DNA of 64,000 nucleotides from Rhynochetos jubatus (taxonomy: Eukaryota; Chordata; Aves; Eurypygiformes; Rhynochetidae): NCBI GenBank assembly GCA_027574665.1, contig CM050659.1, forward strand, positions 18,391,001 through 18,455,000, read 5' to 3'. This document shows, piece by piece, positions 25,826 to 38,080 of the stretch. The position numbers and the translations under genes were made by a program. How positions within the stretch are numbered: the first letter of the stretch is position 1; every line of letters starts with the position of its first letter. A model generated the notes under the pieces. That model was not told the origin of the DNA. It saw only the letters and a program-made list of their open reading frames with translations, and ran no database searches.

Positions 25826-28194
25826 ATCCTCGCTCATAACGGTGTTCTTACTGATCCTTACCCCGTGCCCATTAACTTGTGCTTTGGTGAGCGTGCATTC
25901 GGAAGGAGGCAGAGTATCTGGGTGTCCGGGAACGGGGAATGCTCTGTGATCTCTGATCCACTGCTCAGAAAGGCTGTGGTGTAACTGAAGGCACGAAGGG
26001 AGCAGTGTGCCCTCAGCAGCTATCCCTCCTCCTCCTCTGTGGACCGGTTTGACAGCCTTGTGCATCCCCTGGCACCGCTACCGAGATCAGCACCTGCCTT
26101 CAGACCTGTGACTCCTCATTTTAGGAAGCTTGCAAGCAATGCACCTGTACCATCCTCTCCAGAGCTTGCAGATTTAAGTGCTGAGAAAAGACAAAGCCAT
26201 ATTAATAATCAAATGCAAACCTTCTAGCTTATTTTATCTGTTCCTGGAGAAAATACTTCTGTGACAAAGTTATATTTTCGAAGTAGTGATTAGGAAGGTA
26301 TAAATGATCTGCAGTCCCTGTATTCGACAGTAAATATACTTTGGAAGAGAGATACCGCTACGTACTCAGACATCTACTATCACAAAGATCCTGTCCAGTC
26401 CCCAGCAGAGATTTGTAAATCTGGCGAATCTCAGCACAGCTGGCAGGCTCTGCTCAGGAGAGACCGCAGCGGTGACAGGAAGGCTTCTGTCAGGATCAAT
26501 TTACTTTGGCAAAATGTGTTTAAGAAGCCTTGCAAAAAACATTGTCCTGTTATAGATAGCTCTGGCTATGCCAGACAGTCTCTTGCATGTACTTCCCCCC
26601 AGGCAAGAAGGGTTTATGGCTTCTTTGTCCTCAGTAAGATAAAAATCGTACCCAACATCCTCCCTTCTCTCCTTTAGCACACCACCACCCTCCCCCCTTC
26701 TGTACACTGCCCCTAACCCACCTTAAAAAAACTTTGGCAGAGTAATCCATCACTTTGAATAGAAGAGCAGATATTTCATGAAACTTAATAAAAGTAATAC
26801 ACATATTCTTCACCCAAACATAAAACATGATAGATACGGAGGGGTTGCCATTTTTTATGAATCTGCTTAGAGCTCGGGGAGATATAAATTATGGTAAAGG
26901 GCAGACTGCAAGTTCTACATGACTTGGCTTGGAGTAATGAGAAACCAATCCTGCACGTAGCATGTCACCAGAAGACTTACTATTTTTCAGTTATTGTTAG
27001 TATCCATTAACTTTTTCTTGGGTGAATTTTCCATGTATTTAGCTATTCCTGTTTGAAAGAGCCCTTGTTAACAATTCAAACAGTTACAGTTGTTCAGCCA
27101 GAATTGAAGGCCAGTGACCAGTTATAATGATCCTTGTTTTTGTGAAACCTAATTTGCTTTAAAGGAAGGAAAGTGGAAAAGGATCTTACTGCCTTTGCAT
27201 TATGTCTTGATTTCTGTCACTCTAGCATTTCCTAGAGGTATGTCTTTAAGTCCAAGGAAGTTAGCTTTGTCTTCCTCGGTGCATTCATGCCTCCTGTTAG
27301 ATACAGCGGCAATGCTTCCATCATAATGAGGAGTCAGAATGCCAGGCTCTGATTCTGTAACTGGGTCCTGGTGCAGGATGTGCAGAAGCTTAATACATCC
27401 TCATTTAGGACCTAAAAATGTAAAATAAAAAGGCAAGCAGAAAAAAATATTCTCATTTAGAGAGAACATGGCCAGTGTGCAAATCACCACTGCTTTGAGA
27501 GTTCCTCGTCTTTGCATGACATTGAGGAAAACAAGCTATTTCCGTATGTTTTCACCCACTTAGTCTGACCACCCTATCGTGAGCACATGGCTGTTTTTTA
27601 ACTGCTCGCTCCAGGAAGCGAGCAGCGAGTCCATGCATTGCTATCGTGCTTCAAAGCTGGTGCAAAACATTCACATTGTCTCTTCTCAGCAAGGACCTTC
27701 CACCTGGGGCAGGTGGGGGCATCTCCCACATGGGGTTTTCAAACTCTGTATCATGGGATTCTTTTCAGACCCAAATCTCCGAATTGCTGACCCCAAAAGG
27801 ACGAGTGCAAGCAGCACACAGCGGTAAGCTAGACATGGTTAAGTTTTTGGCTTCAGCAAGGTTATTCAAATGACAGAAGAGATTAAAAGGGATAGCAGGA
27901 GTCAGTCAATCGGGCAGCGGTAGTGAAGCGTAGGCTGCTGCTAAGGTTACTCTGTGACCGCAGGGAGCAGGAGGCTGCTCGGCATACAACTGCCTCTTGC
28001 TTATCTTAATGATATCAGCCAAAACCTGCACTGACTTCTGAAATTTACTGCAAGAAAGACACAAGGCAGAAGAAATTCAAAGGAGACTGAAAAAAGTGGA
28101 GACCAAGAGCCAAGATCCTGTCCTCAGTGCACCCAAAAGCTTCCCTCTCAGATCAGAACAACTTTCTGCTACAAAAACAGTGGCTGATTGAATT

Positions 28195-28251
28195 TATCAT
28201 AGACTCTTTTAGGTTGGAAAAGACCTTAAGGATCATCAAGCCCAACTGCTG
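28195..28251 (-). repeat. CR1 3' tail fragment, antisense
   Basis: atcatagactcttttaggtt followed by ggaaaagaccttaaggatc and atcaagcccaactg is the reverse complement of the CR1 terminal region. Only about 57 bases are recognisable, so this is either an extreme 5' truncation or an old copy whose remainder has decayed. Confidence 0.85.
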
Positions 28252-31200
28252 AATTTATGCTACAGTTTGTAATTAATAAGAGCACACAGGGCAGGCTGGT
28301 GTAATTTTTCCATTTGCAAATCTTGTTGAACTTCTCCCGTTAGCTGAAAACCAAACCATTGTGTCCAAGGCAGAGAACGATGGGAGGAGGCAGGCTGAGG
28401 CAGCACCCTGCCTAGACCCTCCCTTAGCGCTCTTGGGTACCTGAGGCATGCACCCTTCTCCATCACCCAGCCTACCAACCCAGACAGAGCCGGGGACAAG
28501 CTCGAGCTGAAGGGCAGAAACAACTCTGCTTTAAATCATACTCTCTGCTGTGCGGCCGATGATGCTGAAGCTTCAGAGGATGGAAAAGTGCCAATGCCAA
28601 CTCTTGCAATGGTATGTGGGACTCTGCTGCATAACGTTTTGCACAGACTGGTGCTCTAATGCTTCGCTTCCTTGCGGCGTGGATCTAGGGGAGAACGCTA
28701 GATTTTATATTGATGGTTAGAGAGAGAAAACTGAAGTTCAATGATCTAATTCAAGTATGATGAAGTGCCCAACAATGCCTGAAGACCATTCTGCTATTTA
28801 TATATATTTTAAAACTATCTCATGTATTTTTTGGAGCCTGATTTCTGGTTTCTTTTAACTCTTCGTGTTGGCAATAGCAGAAAAAAATAAAACATGTTTC
28901 AGCCCCCTTCAAGGAAGTACAACTGGTAAAGAATCAGATCAGACAAAAGAAAGAGAATTCTGAATTGCTGTTTTTCCCAAACACAAAATAATATTCAATG
29001 AGTTTGTGTTGTGTCCTGAACTAATCATTCTGAAGTATAAAGACATTTAGGAAATCACAGTATTTCTCATTCGTGCTTGAGCCTTCAGAACTGCCCTTTG
29101 CGACCAGCACCTGACCACCACCCACAGGAAGGATAATAGGGGGGTTTGTCACACAACCTACAAGTGTGTGACAGGGGTTAAAACCCCTGCTGCCTCCCTG
29201 GCAGGAAGGGTTTTAATTAAGCACAAAGCTGTTCATGAGATTACCTGTACTTTCTTCTAATCTATCTACTTGTTAGATTGCAACTGCTCTCCTGTTTCTA
29301 AACTGCCACTACATGGAAAATTCTGCATTTCATCAGGGTCTCGCTCTAAGAACAGAATCCTCAAACGGATTTAAGAATGTAGAAAATGTAGCTTGATTTC
29401 CTTTTCTTCTCTTAAAAGAAGAGGCTCATTAGCTAGTTTAGCTGCCAGTGTTTTGAAAGCAGATAATGACCATCCGGCTGCAGGTGAACAGAAACCTCCT
29501 CAGCAAACCTCTCAACTATGTTTAGAACCCCTTGCTTCCATTTTGGTTGTTAAAACTCTGCGAGCCTCAAGAGTGAGGAACAAGATGAAAGTCTCCTCTG
29601 ATTATTTACAGTCGTGTAAGTCACACCTGCTCGGTCACCTCTTTCCCTCCCCATCTTCTTCGGTGTAAGTGCTCCAGTTTTAGCTGGAATAGCCTGGAGG
29701 AGGTTTGCAGAACAGTGAATGCCCATGGATACTGAAGATCGTCAGAACTCCTGCCTGGGGTTTAATTGCAACTGCTCTGCATCGATAGCTTGAGAGTGGC
29801 TTGAAGTGACAGAGATAAGAAGGGATTTAGAAAATCTTCTTTATTGCCTTTCAGACCCAAAGCAGAATCGCAGACAACGAACTCCTCCATTAGGCCTATT
29901 CTCACTTTCTGGGTGATGCTTTAGAGGTAGCAAAGAAATCACACAGAAATACAGGTGAGAAAGTCTACTTGGAGTCAAAAGAGGCTAAGGGGAGGAGCAG
30001 GGGTGCTTTTTTGGACAGTCTCTGAAAAACAAATGTCAAACAAAGTGACTGAAGCAAAAATACCACTGTTGCCTTACAGGCTGTAGAGTCTTCCCTTTTC
30101 CTTGCTGATTTGTCAGGAAAGCATTAATGTTGAAGGATAGAAGACGACCCTCTAATGTACACAGAGTCACTTTGGGGGATCTTCAGATTGGGGAAAACCC
30201 CATACTTCTTGGGCCACAACAGAGAGAGCTGGTGATTCAAAACTCAACACGGACTTTGACTTTTTCACTTCCAACTTACTTCTGCAAAGCTTTAGCCACT
30301 TCCCCTCTTTCACTGTCACTGACACTGCAACTGTCAAACGAATAAATAGCCATGTTTCAAAGGAACATCACACGTTGGGAAGAGGGCATCAAGGAAATCA
30401 GAACACCAAGCAGGAGCCCAACTGTCAGGAGGCATGTCAAGAAAGGACTTTGTAACTCTGCCTGAGAATGCAGCTGTGCGGTCAGTAAACACTGGCACAG
30501 CCTTTTCATTTTATTCCTACCGGCACAGCTGCCAAAGGCAGAGCTGCTAATTTAACAGATTCCTGCCAAGTACAGTAAGGGGAATAGCCCCATTTGTGGT
30601 GTCTGAGGATTTCACTGGATGGCACCACGTTTTAAAGCCCTCAAAGATCTGTCTAATAATGAAGCCTACACAGTCAGATGTTGGTATTGGCAAGTTCTTT
30701 GATTTAAGTGTACTTGCCCCTTTGTTGAGCTACAGTAAACAAGCTGTGCTTTTGCATTTTTGATGTGTGTGTAAAAGCAACGTGATGTGACATCAAAGCA
30801 GCTCCCAGAGCATTGCCCGCAGTCTCTCCTGCAAGAGGAGCAGAAGGCATTATCAGCACCTGGGAATAAATAAGAAAGAATCCTGCTGATGTGATACACC
30901 CTGTGCCGAAAAAGTTAACTTTTCTAGAGATTAAGCACTCAATGATGTGACTCAGTGATTACTTTTCAGCACGTTGTGCGCAATTTCTTTGTATGCCAAA
31001 TGTGGACTGGCTGACTGCAGCAAATTTAACTAAACTACTTGGCAGCATCCAGTGCTGAACAACACTTCCCTTTACGCCTGTGCAAAGCCACAGTCCAGCT
31101 CCCTTCGCATCTGAGAGGAATTCAGTGTCTATGCTCTTCTACCTACCTAGCCAAATCCTGGGTTTACCATCTTTGGCCACAATTCTGTGAAAATTTCCTT

Positions 31201-33105
31201 CATTATGCAATCAGTTCTGTTGCAGTCCCCGAGCCTTGACATGCTGGTCTTGCCACCAGCTGAGAAAGGGATGCAGGGCAGGGCCAGGGAGAGGCCTTAG
31301 AGTAAGAATTCAAGTACCAGTATGTTCAATAAGGGGACTGAAAAGTGCCAACATTACAGCGCACAAGGATTTCACAGTGAAGAAATGTAAGACACTGGAA
31401 GATTTCTTAGTAGAGCACACAAGGCATTTCAAGAACTGAAAGGGGAAACCAGAAAAGTTTTAATTGCCAATAAATCACCTATTTGAAACAGTGAATCTAA
31501 ACGGCCATTGGAAGAGGTGACCCTGGGAAACAGTGAAATCTCCAGCTCCCAACACCTCGCGATCGAGGCAAGCTGTCTTTCTGACCCATACGATTTTTAA
31601 AAATACACTGTGTTGGGCTCAACCCAGGGGGTGACTGAAAATTTAATTGCCCATAATGGATGAGAGGTGAAATCAGGTGAACTAACGATCCCACCTCTTG
31701 AAGCTCTGTGAGTCTACGGACTTCTGTTGATGGGGTTACTTACACGAAAAATACCCAAATAAATGAGAATTCGCACAACTGGCTCAATTCCTAGGGAAAA
31801 CTGCTCCCGAAAGATACCATCTGTAGGATATACTCCATCTCAGCGATGGAAGATGACTCACACCTTTATTTAGAGGGAAACAGTAAAACCCAGGGGACCT
31901 ATGAAGACTTTTAGCAAAAAGTTTGTGGGTTTTTTTCCCCCAAAAATAATTTCTTTGTTGTTCAGGGGTTTCTTTTTGTTTGTTTTCTGCAGATTTAACT
32001 ACTGAAGCACTATTGTTCAAATCTAACCTCGGCACATTTTTCATCTTCAGAATTTCACACATCTAATGAAATTTTTCTCATGATTCTGCACACATTGTTT
32101 GATTTTTTTTCCCCCCACTGTTCTACAGGTAGGAAGAAATCCTTAAATGTAGAGGTCACTAATAGGATTTAGGGAAATGTCATTTTAGCAATTTATCTGC
32201 AGAAGAAAAGTTATTCAAAATACAAAACATGAAATTCCTTAAATTAGTTTTAAGAAGAGAAACAAACAAATATAGGAGTGGTCCCCAGGCTTGAATGAAA
32301 ACCTGCTTATCTGTAAATTGGCCCTTTTTCAGAGTTCTCTTGGCAGTTCTGGCTTGAGGGAAGGTCTAGAATGATATGGCTGTTTTCTCAGTAGAGCAAT
32401 AAGATTAATCGGACAGATTCTCGTTTGCTGTATATAGACAATTCTCTGGGATTTATACTATCTGAGGTCTAGCCCAGTACAATTCCACACATCTGGATTT
32501 CACATAGATGAACCAATTCTTAAAGGGAAGGATTACGTTTTAAAAGGCTGTGCAAATATTAAAGAATCACTGTGGCTGGTAATGCTAAAAACGGACACTT
32601 CTCCATCCTCCTCCTAGCAGCAGAAGGTAGTGGACATCTTGTGATTCATTTAACTCTGCAGTTCATCTGAGTCTGCTGTAGTGCTCTGAGAACGACAGCC
32701 CAGCTTACACCCGCAATTACTCTGAACCAAGAGGACGTCTTTAACGAGCCAGGACTCTATTGCTGACCTTTTTCCAACTCATTAATGCTTTTAAAGTCTT
32801 TGCCATCTTTCACTTCTACGTCAACTTCTTCACAGATGCACTTACTAGTACGTATGGCACTTAGCTAACAAATGATACGGCACACAGCGCTCAGCCTGGA
32901 GAGATCTTACTCCAAAATTAAAGCCACACTTTAAAAGTGCATTTGGAGTGACAGTGAACTCCATCAGGCCACGACTGCTTATTAAATCAGCAGCACCTCA
33001 GTCAAAACCTGTGCAGTTGTCCAAGCCTATTACCATTTTTCACTGATGCCATACTATTCTGAGGACTTTCTTCTTTGCTCTTGAATAATTAACAAAATCC
33101 TTGCA
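28252..33105 (-). other. Intronic stretch with no recognised gene
   Basis: This is intronic sequence with only short unrecognised open frames. A minus-strand reading near 29128-29165 gives CDKPP, superficially like the Ig2-Ig3 linker of the receptor, but the flanks do not fit and it is not annotated. I see no repeats of note. Confidence 0.65.
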
Positions 33106-33360
33106 ACATAAAAACAGCCATACTGGATCAGGCCAGAAGTTCATCTATCCTCCTGTCTTGTCTCTGACAGTGACTGGGATGAACGCCAAAGGTAAACAAT
33201 GATCCTTCCCGTGAAACACATCATCCTTTCAGCCATCCACATTATAAGGACTTCCTGAGCTGCAGGTTGCATTGCATTTCACAGCTGCTGATGGTCAGAT
33301 CCCACCGGCCTCTGTCCCAACCTGTTCTGACATGCTGAGCCTCTTCATAATAGCGTCTAC
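33106..33360. repeat. Ancient amniote interspersed repeat (CR1/L3-like)
   Basis: The stretch begins ataaaaacagccatactgga and tcaggccagaagttcatcta, then runs through cctgtcttgtctctgacagt and gatgaacgcc. This tracks a widespread amniote repeat, remembered as ataagaacagccatactggg, tcagaccaaaggtccatcta, cctgtct and cgacagtgg. It is heavily diverged, consistent with an old insertion. The right boundary is uncertain and I do not assign an orientation. Confidence 0.6.
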
Positions 33361-33369
33361 AAGCAGAAT

Positions 33370-33680
33370 CATTTTATCATCTTAGATTGTGACCAATCAA
33401 TTGCACATAATTGCCAAAACCAGCTTATTATCACACAACTGAAACTATCTTTGACAATGATCATTCTCCCTGCTTATATAACAGACGCACAGTAACTACC
33501 AAAATACTTCTGATCTTGTCGCACACAAAAGTGAGCTTGTGACAAGACGAATAAACTTTTCCTGGTGGTTAAAAAATTATTTACATACTAATCTCAGTTG
33601 TTATCATCTATTTAATTGTGCTAAAATTTATTAGCCTGTAATTATTTGGACAGAGACATGCTTTCTCCAGAGCCTAAATC
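33370..33680. promoter_or_regulatory. Candidate conserved non-coding element
   Basis: This is an AT-rich, repeat-free block beginning at the end of an old repeat. It carries taatta at 33639-33644, several caat/attg words (for example ccaatcaattgcacataatt), and tttaattg near 33611. Coding potential is absent. The assignment rests on sequence texture only. Confidence 0.22.
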
Positions 33681-36600
33681 CAGGTATCTTTGATCTGTGT
33701 TTTGCTGCCTGAAAGAATATCAAGTTTTGCTTCATATTTTTCCTGTATTTTGTAAAGTGGATATCTTAAGCCTTCTGCAGGACAGGCACTCCTGGAGCTG
33801 TGGCCTATTACCCAGCTAATCGCTCTTGGGCTGAGTAAATGGCGAAATACCGGCAGCGCTGTTACACTGATGGGGCTGCTGAATTCCTGCAGTGCCGAGC
33901 CGAAGCTCTGTCTCAGTGTGAACCCAGGGGCTAGGTAAAAACCGCTTAGGCCTCATCCTCTCTAAATGTAGGTTTAAAACCCAGGGTTGTGTCCTGCCTG
34001 AACAGACTGCAGTGCTCTAGAAAAACACATCTCTCTTGAGGAATAGTTGGGATGGACACAGTGTCCCTTGCTGGGAGCTCTGCCACACGAAGTACCTCGT
34101 TGGAGACTGCCCTTGTACTGAGGTAGAACGGAGGATCCCAGGCAGCCTCAAAAGGGAAGGAGATGGTTGAGGGCAAAACCCTGGGGTGAGGTGGGTTCAG
34201 TTGTCCTGCAGATCCTTTGGTTCCTCTACATCATGCCGTGAATCTAGGACGCCTCCCCTAGCAAACCAAGGACGAAGGGAGTGAGTGCTCCTTCCCCTTG
34301 CCTCCCCTCTTGCTCCCTGTGTGCCTGCTCAGAGGAGGGCGAGAGACATGAGTGGCACGTGTGAGCGATGAGGGTATAAGAGAAGCAGTTCTTCCCTACG
34401 GCCTGAACAGATTATATGTAATCAGGGTGCTAAAGCTGTCACGAAGAAAATGTGCTGCGTCGGTTAAGATGTAAATTGTCTGCGGAGAGTTACTTACAAA
34501 TACAATAACAATAACTCACCAAGTAGGTGGGTGCAGTTGAAGATGGAAACCATGCTAGCACCAAAGCTTGCCTGTCTCTCGGAGCTTTTACTGCCTGGAT
34601 TTTGATGGTATTCCTACGCTGCCACGACTGCTGCTCTACAATAGAGACGTGCTTTATGAGAAGATTAATGACATATTTATCCAAGAAGAGTCATAGTAGC
34701 CGTCAGTGGCGAGTCTCTCATTCATCACACTGTCCCCTGTCATAAGGGAAAGTTCATCTATCCCACAATATATTCCGATAACCTAGTCGTACTTGACGTG
34801 TGCACTCCACCTATTGGAAATCATCAGCGAAAGATGCGTTTGTTGCCTCTTACCTCCATCCGCACAGAGCTGCCATTGCTTACATTCAAGTTAATCTGCA
34901 CGTCATTTGCGATACTCGGAGCCTAAGCGACCGAGGACAGAGCGGTTCCTGCAGAGAAACACCCTCCTGCTGCTCTCTCTGCAGGCTGACAGCTGCTGTG
35001 TGTTTAGCGCCGCATTCGTGAAACAGGCAGTGCTGCCGTGCTGAAGTGGCATCTGTGGAGAGCCCATACAGTCCCAGGTGCTGTTCCTCATTTTCTTCCT
35101 TGAAATGCAGTCTAACTGTTATGTCTACTCTAAGACCTAAAATTCTTCAGCCATGCAGTGGTCCCAAAGCAAAGCCCTTCCCGCCATCGGATAGCGGGGG
35201 CAGCATCCAGCTTGCACAAGGTCAATTTAAAAGCTCAAACACTCTGCTGAAGACCTTCCCAGGGCCAAATACAATCAAAACGCAGAAATGCCTTGAAAGT
35301 TGTAAATGCTTTTGCTGATACGTTGTACTGAGGGTTTCACTGATTTTTATTCTGTAGAAGAACAGCTTCCCCTGAAGTCCCATTTCACCAGAGTGCTTAA
35401 AAGTGTCTAAATTGAAGTGCCAACATCAATGGAGTATTGGATGCCTAAAAGTCCTGCTAAACAGAGGCCTTGGGCTATGTCTTGCTGCAAAAACAGGTCT
35501 GTACATCAAGAGTCCTGTGTCAGGGCAGTTGCTTCCACATAAATGGTGCTGGTGATACAGCACAGGAATTCTCATGCTACTGTAATGAGCAGAGGTCACC
35601 TTATTTTTGGACATGGGCTACACCACAACTAACTAGACTGAGGTAGAAGACAGCATCAACCTTGGTGGGATTTTGCATGGACACTACTACAATGGGACAG
35701 TTCCCTGTTGTAGCAGGGTTGTCGTTCTTTATTGCTGTAGTGAGCATGCTGCTCATCAGAGAAAGCAGACCGAGCAGCTAAAAACATCTGTCACTGACAT
35801 AACAAGGCAAGGAATGTGCCATAATCAAAAGCCTGTCAAAAGGTTTCTCCTCCAGAAACTAAAAAGAGAAATTATATCAGTAAGAAATTTTACATGTCTC
35901 CTCTGTATTACAACAGGATAACAGAAAGGTATAAAACTAAACAGCATTGAGAAAGAGAAAATATGGCAAGGGAGCTCCTCCCTCCCCATCAGTACGTAAA
36001 CCTTCCCTTAAACCGCACGTAGGGATGGATGAATTTTCCCTAAGGGAAAAATAAAGCTGAAACTATTCAAGAAATCCACCTGAATTTACCAGTTAGTCAT
36101 CACTTGAAATCTAAATAAAACAAATTGTATTTTCATTGGAATTCTATAGGAGAAGTAGTCCTTTTATCAAACAGCAAGGAATGCCCGTGGGGAGGAAGCA
36201 CACTATTCACCCTGCAAATGAGAACAGGAGAGTGCCACGGATGCTTGTGGAGGTTGCTGGTGCCTGCTATGGACACACAATACTGAGGCAGCACCCACTC
36301 ATCCTGGCTGCTTCTCCAACGAGGCCCATGCCCGCGCACCCTTCTCCTCCTCACCGCCACTTCTGTGAGAGTCTTGTCTACTGCACCTCTTCCTTCCCTG
36401 TGTACAAACGTCCTGGTGTCCAAACTGAGATCTGTCACTTAGGCTGTAACAGAGCTGCCTGTGAAACAAAGCTTTCCAAGGGTTTCCTTTTCCCTTCCTT
36501 CATGAACTTAAAAAACCAGTCACTGAACTTGGGATGAAACGAATTCATTTCGTCTTTTGCTTTAACTACTAGTCTTGAAAAAAGATAAAAAATTATTTAG

Positions 36601-37739
36601 TCAATTCTTTGTGCTGGAGAGCATCTTCTTATGTACCGGGACAACACATTTCATAATTGGATCTCGATTCATTAGAGAAGAGCTTCCAGATACTCCCAGA
36701 ACACATACTAAACCCAGGCACAGAAAGCATCACCAAGAAACGAAGGGTGTAAGTGAAACGCTTGAAAGCTGGGAATTACCTGTAACCTTAATGCAGCCTC
36801 CGCCGGCAAGTGCAGCACCAGACAGACGAACTACACCTACACGTTTTTCCACAGAGCCATTGCCTCACGCACTGCCAGGATGAATGCTGGCCACGTAAAG
36901 AGCGGCTATTCAGTACTTTGTTTTCTCACTGTGTGCTCCCATGCTTTATTTACTTCACATCATCCAAACACTACTCTGAAGACAGAATTAATAATTTCCT
37001 CCTCATCTTTGCCATGCAGTTAATGTTTCTAATGGCTTCACAAACAATAACAAATCTAATGTTCACAGCAACTCTGAGAATCAGGGTGGTGTGTGCTCAC
37101 TTTGGTCCACATAAAATTACCATGCGTTATGCAGAAGATCGCTGCATGTTGGACTGAAAACCGCCTTGGGCAGCGACTTTTCCTTACGGTGAAGTGCCAT
37201 GTGTGTCAATAAATCCATACGCAGAGCAGCTGTAACACAGTTTTTCTGAACATCCTGCCACACAAATACCTCCTGGAAATGATTTTCTGTTCCTTACACG
37301 GGTACGGACAAGTCGACGGAGATGGGCTGGGTAGTAATGCGTAGCCAAGAAGGGCCAGATCCAAATGCCACTGAAGTACAAGGAATGCCCGCTCTGGAGG
37401 ACTGACTGATCAGCACTAAAAGCTCACAGTGCAGATTTTATTGAAAACAGGCAAATCCTTTTTCAAAAGTGTGTTGTCCATTTGTGCAGAGGTCTAGAGG
37501 CCTCTTTATGCAGGGTGGCCTGGTGTTCTCCGTTTTTCGCGAGCCACATAGAAATACTGCTATAGATTGTCAGGGATTTATAAATACCAGTGGCGTTAGC
37601 ACAGTTTTAATCACAGGATAAATGTGGTGCAAAATAGGATTTTTAGGTAACAGCCCCTATTCTGGATGAATGTTACAGATAAGCATCTCAGCAGGGTGAT
37701 TTTGGAACCTCTTTGTAGAAACCGCTTACAGTGTTTGAT

Positions 37740-38080
37740 ATATTTATATATGGCACCTCAGAGAACATTTTTTAGTGTCAGAGGAGAAAATCTTTTGCAG
37801 AGGGCTTGAGATACTGGTCAAACCTTGTTAATTAGTCAGGCTGTCAGCTTGTCAGATGAATTATATGGACTTGCAGGTAATAGCTCATTAACAAGAAATA
37901 GCTACGCCTAATTATAACAAGGTCATGAAAGCAGTATCATTCCAAATTTATGAAGGAATTAAAAATAATAAGGCAAGTATCTTTTCATCTGAATGCAGAT
38001 TAAATGACTAGTAAATGTCTTTCCTCAATATAAAGTAGTTAGTTCTTGTAGTTGAAATTATAGCTAGGTATCTTTTTACT
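37740..38080. promoter_or_regulatory. Candidate conserved non-coding element
   Basis: Homeodomain-type cores occur at 37828-37835 (ttaattag) and 37909-37914 (taatta). Around them are non-repetitive words with many A/T runs and no stop-free frame of note. This is the stretch that most looks like a deeply conserved enhancer in the window. No alignment was possible, and the boundaries are approximate. Confidence 0.28.

Larger units (their letters stand above)
14697..28194 (-). other. Intronic stretch with no recognised gene, including a GC-richer zone
   Basis: No exon of IL1RAPL2 and no other gene is recognisable. From roughly 18100 to 22100 the sequence is visibly richer in G and C, which lengthens chance open frames (up to 163 codons at 18258-18749). 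A CpG-dense patch at about 21000-21520 is listed separately. A possible ancient repeat relic lies near 25782-25825. An A8-CCCC motif occurs at 15288-15299. Confidence 0.65.

Noticed and set aside
29128-29165. Minus-strand LCDKPP, similar to the LTDKPP linker of IL1RAPL proteins
   Set aside because: The residues on both sides do not match the family and there is no donor in the required phase, so it is most likely coincidence.
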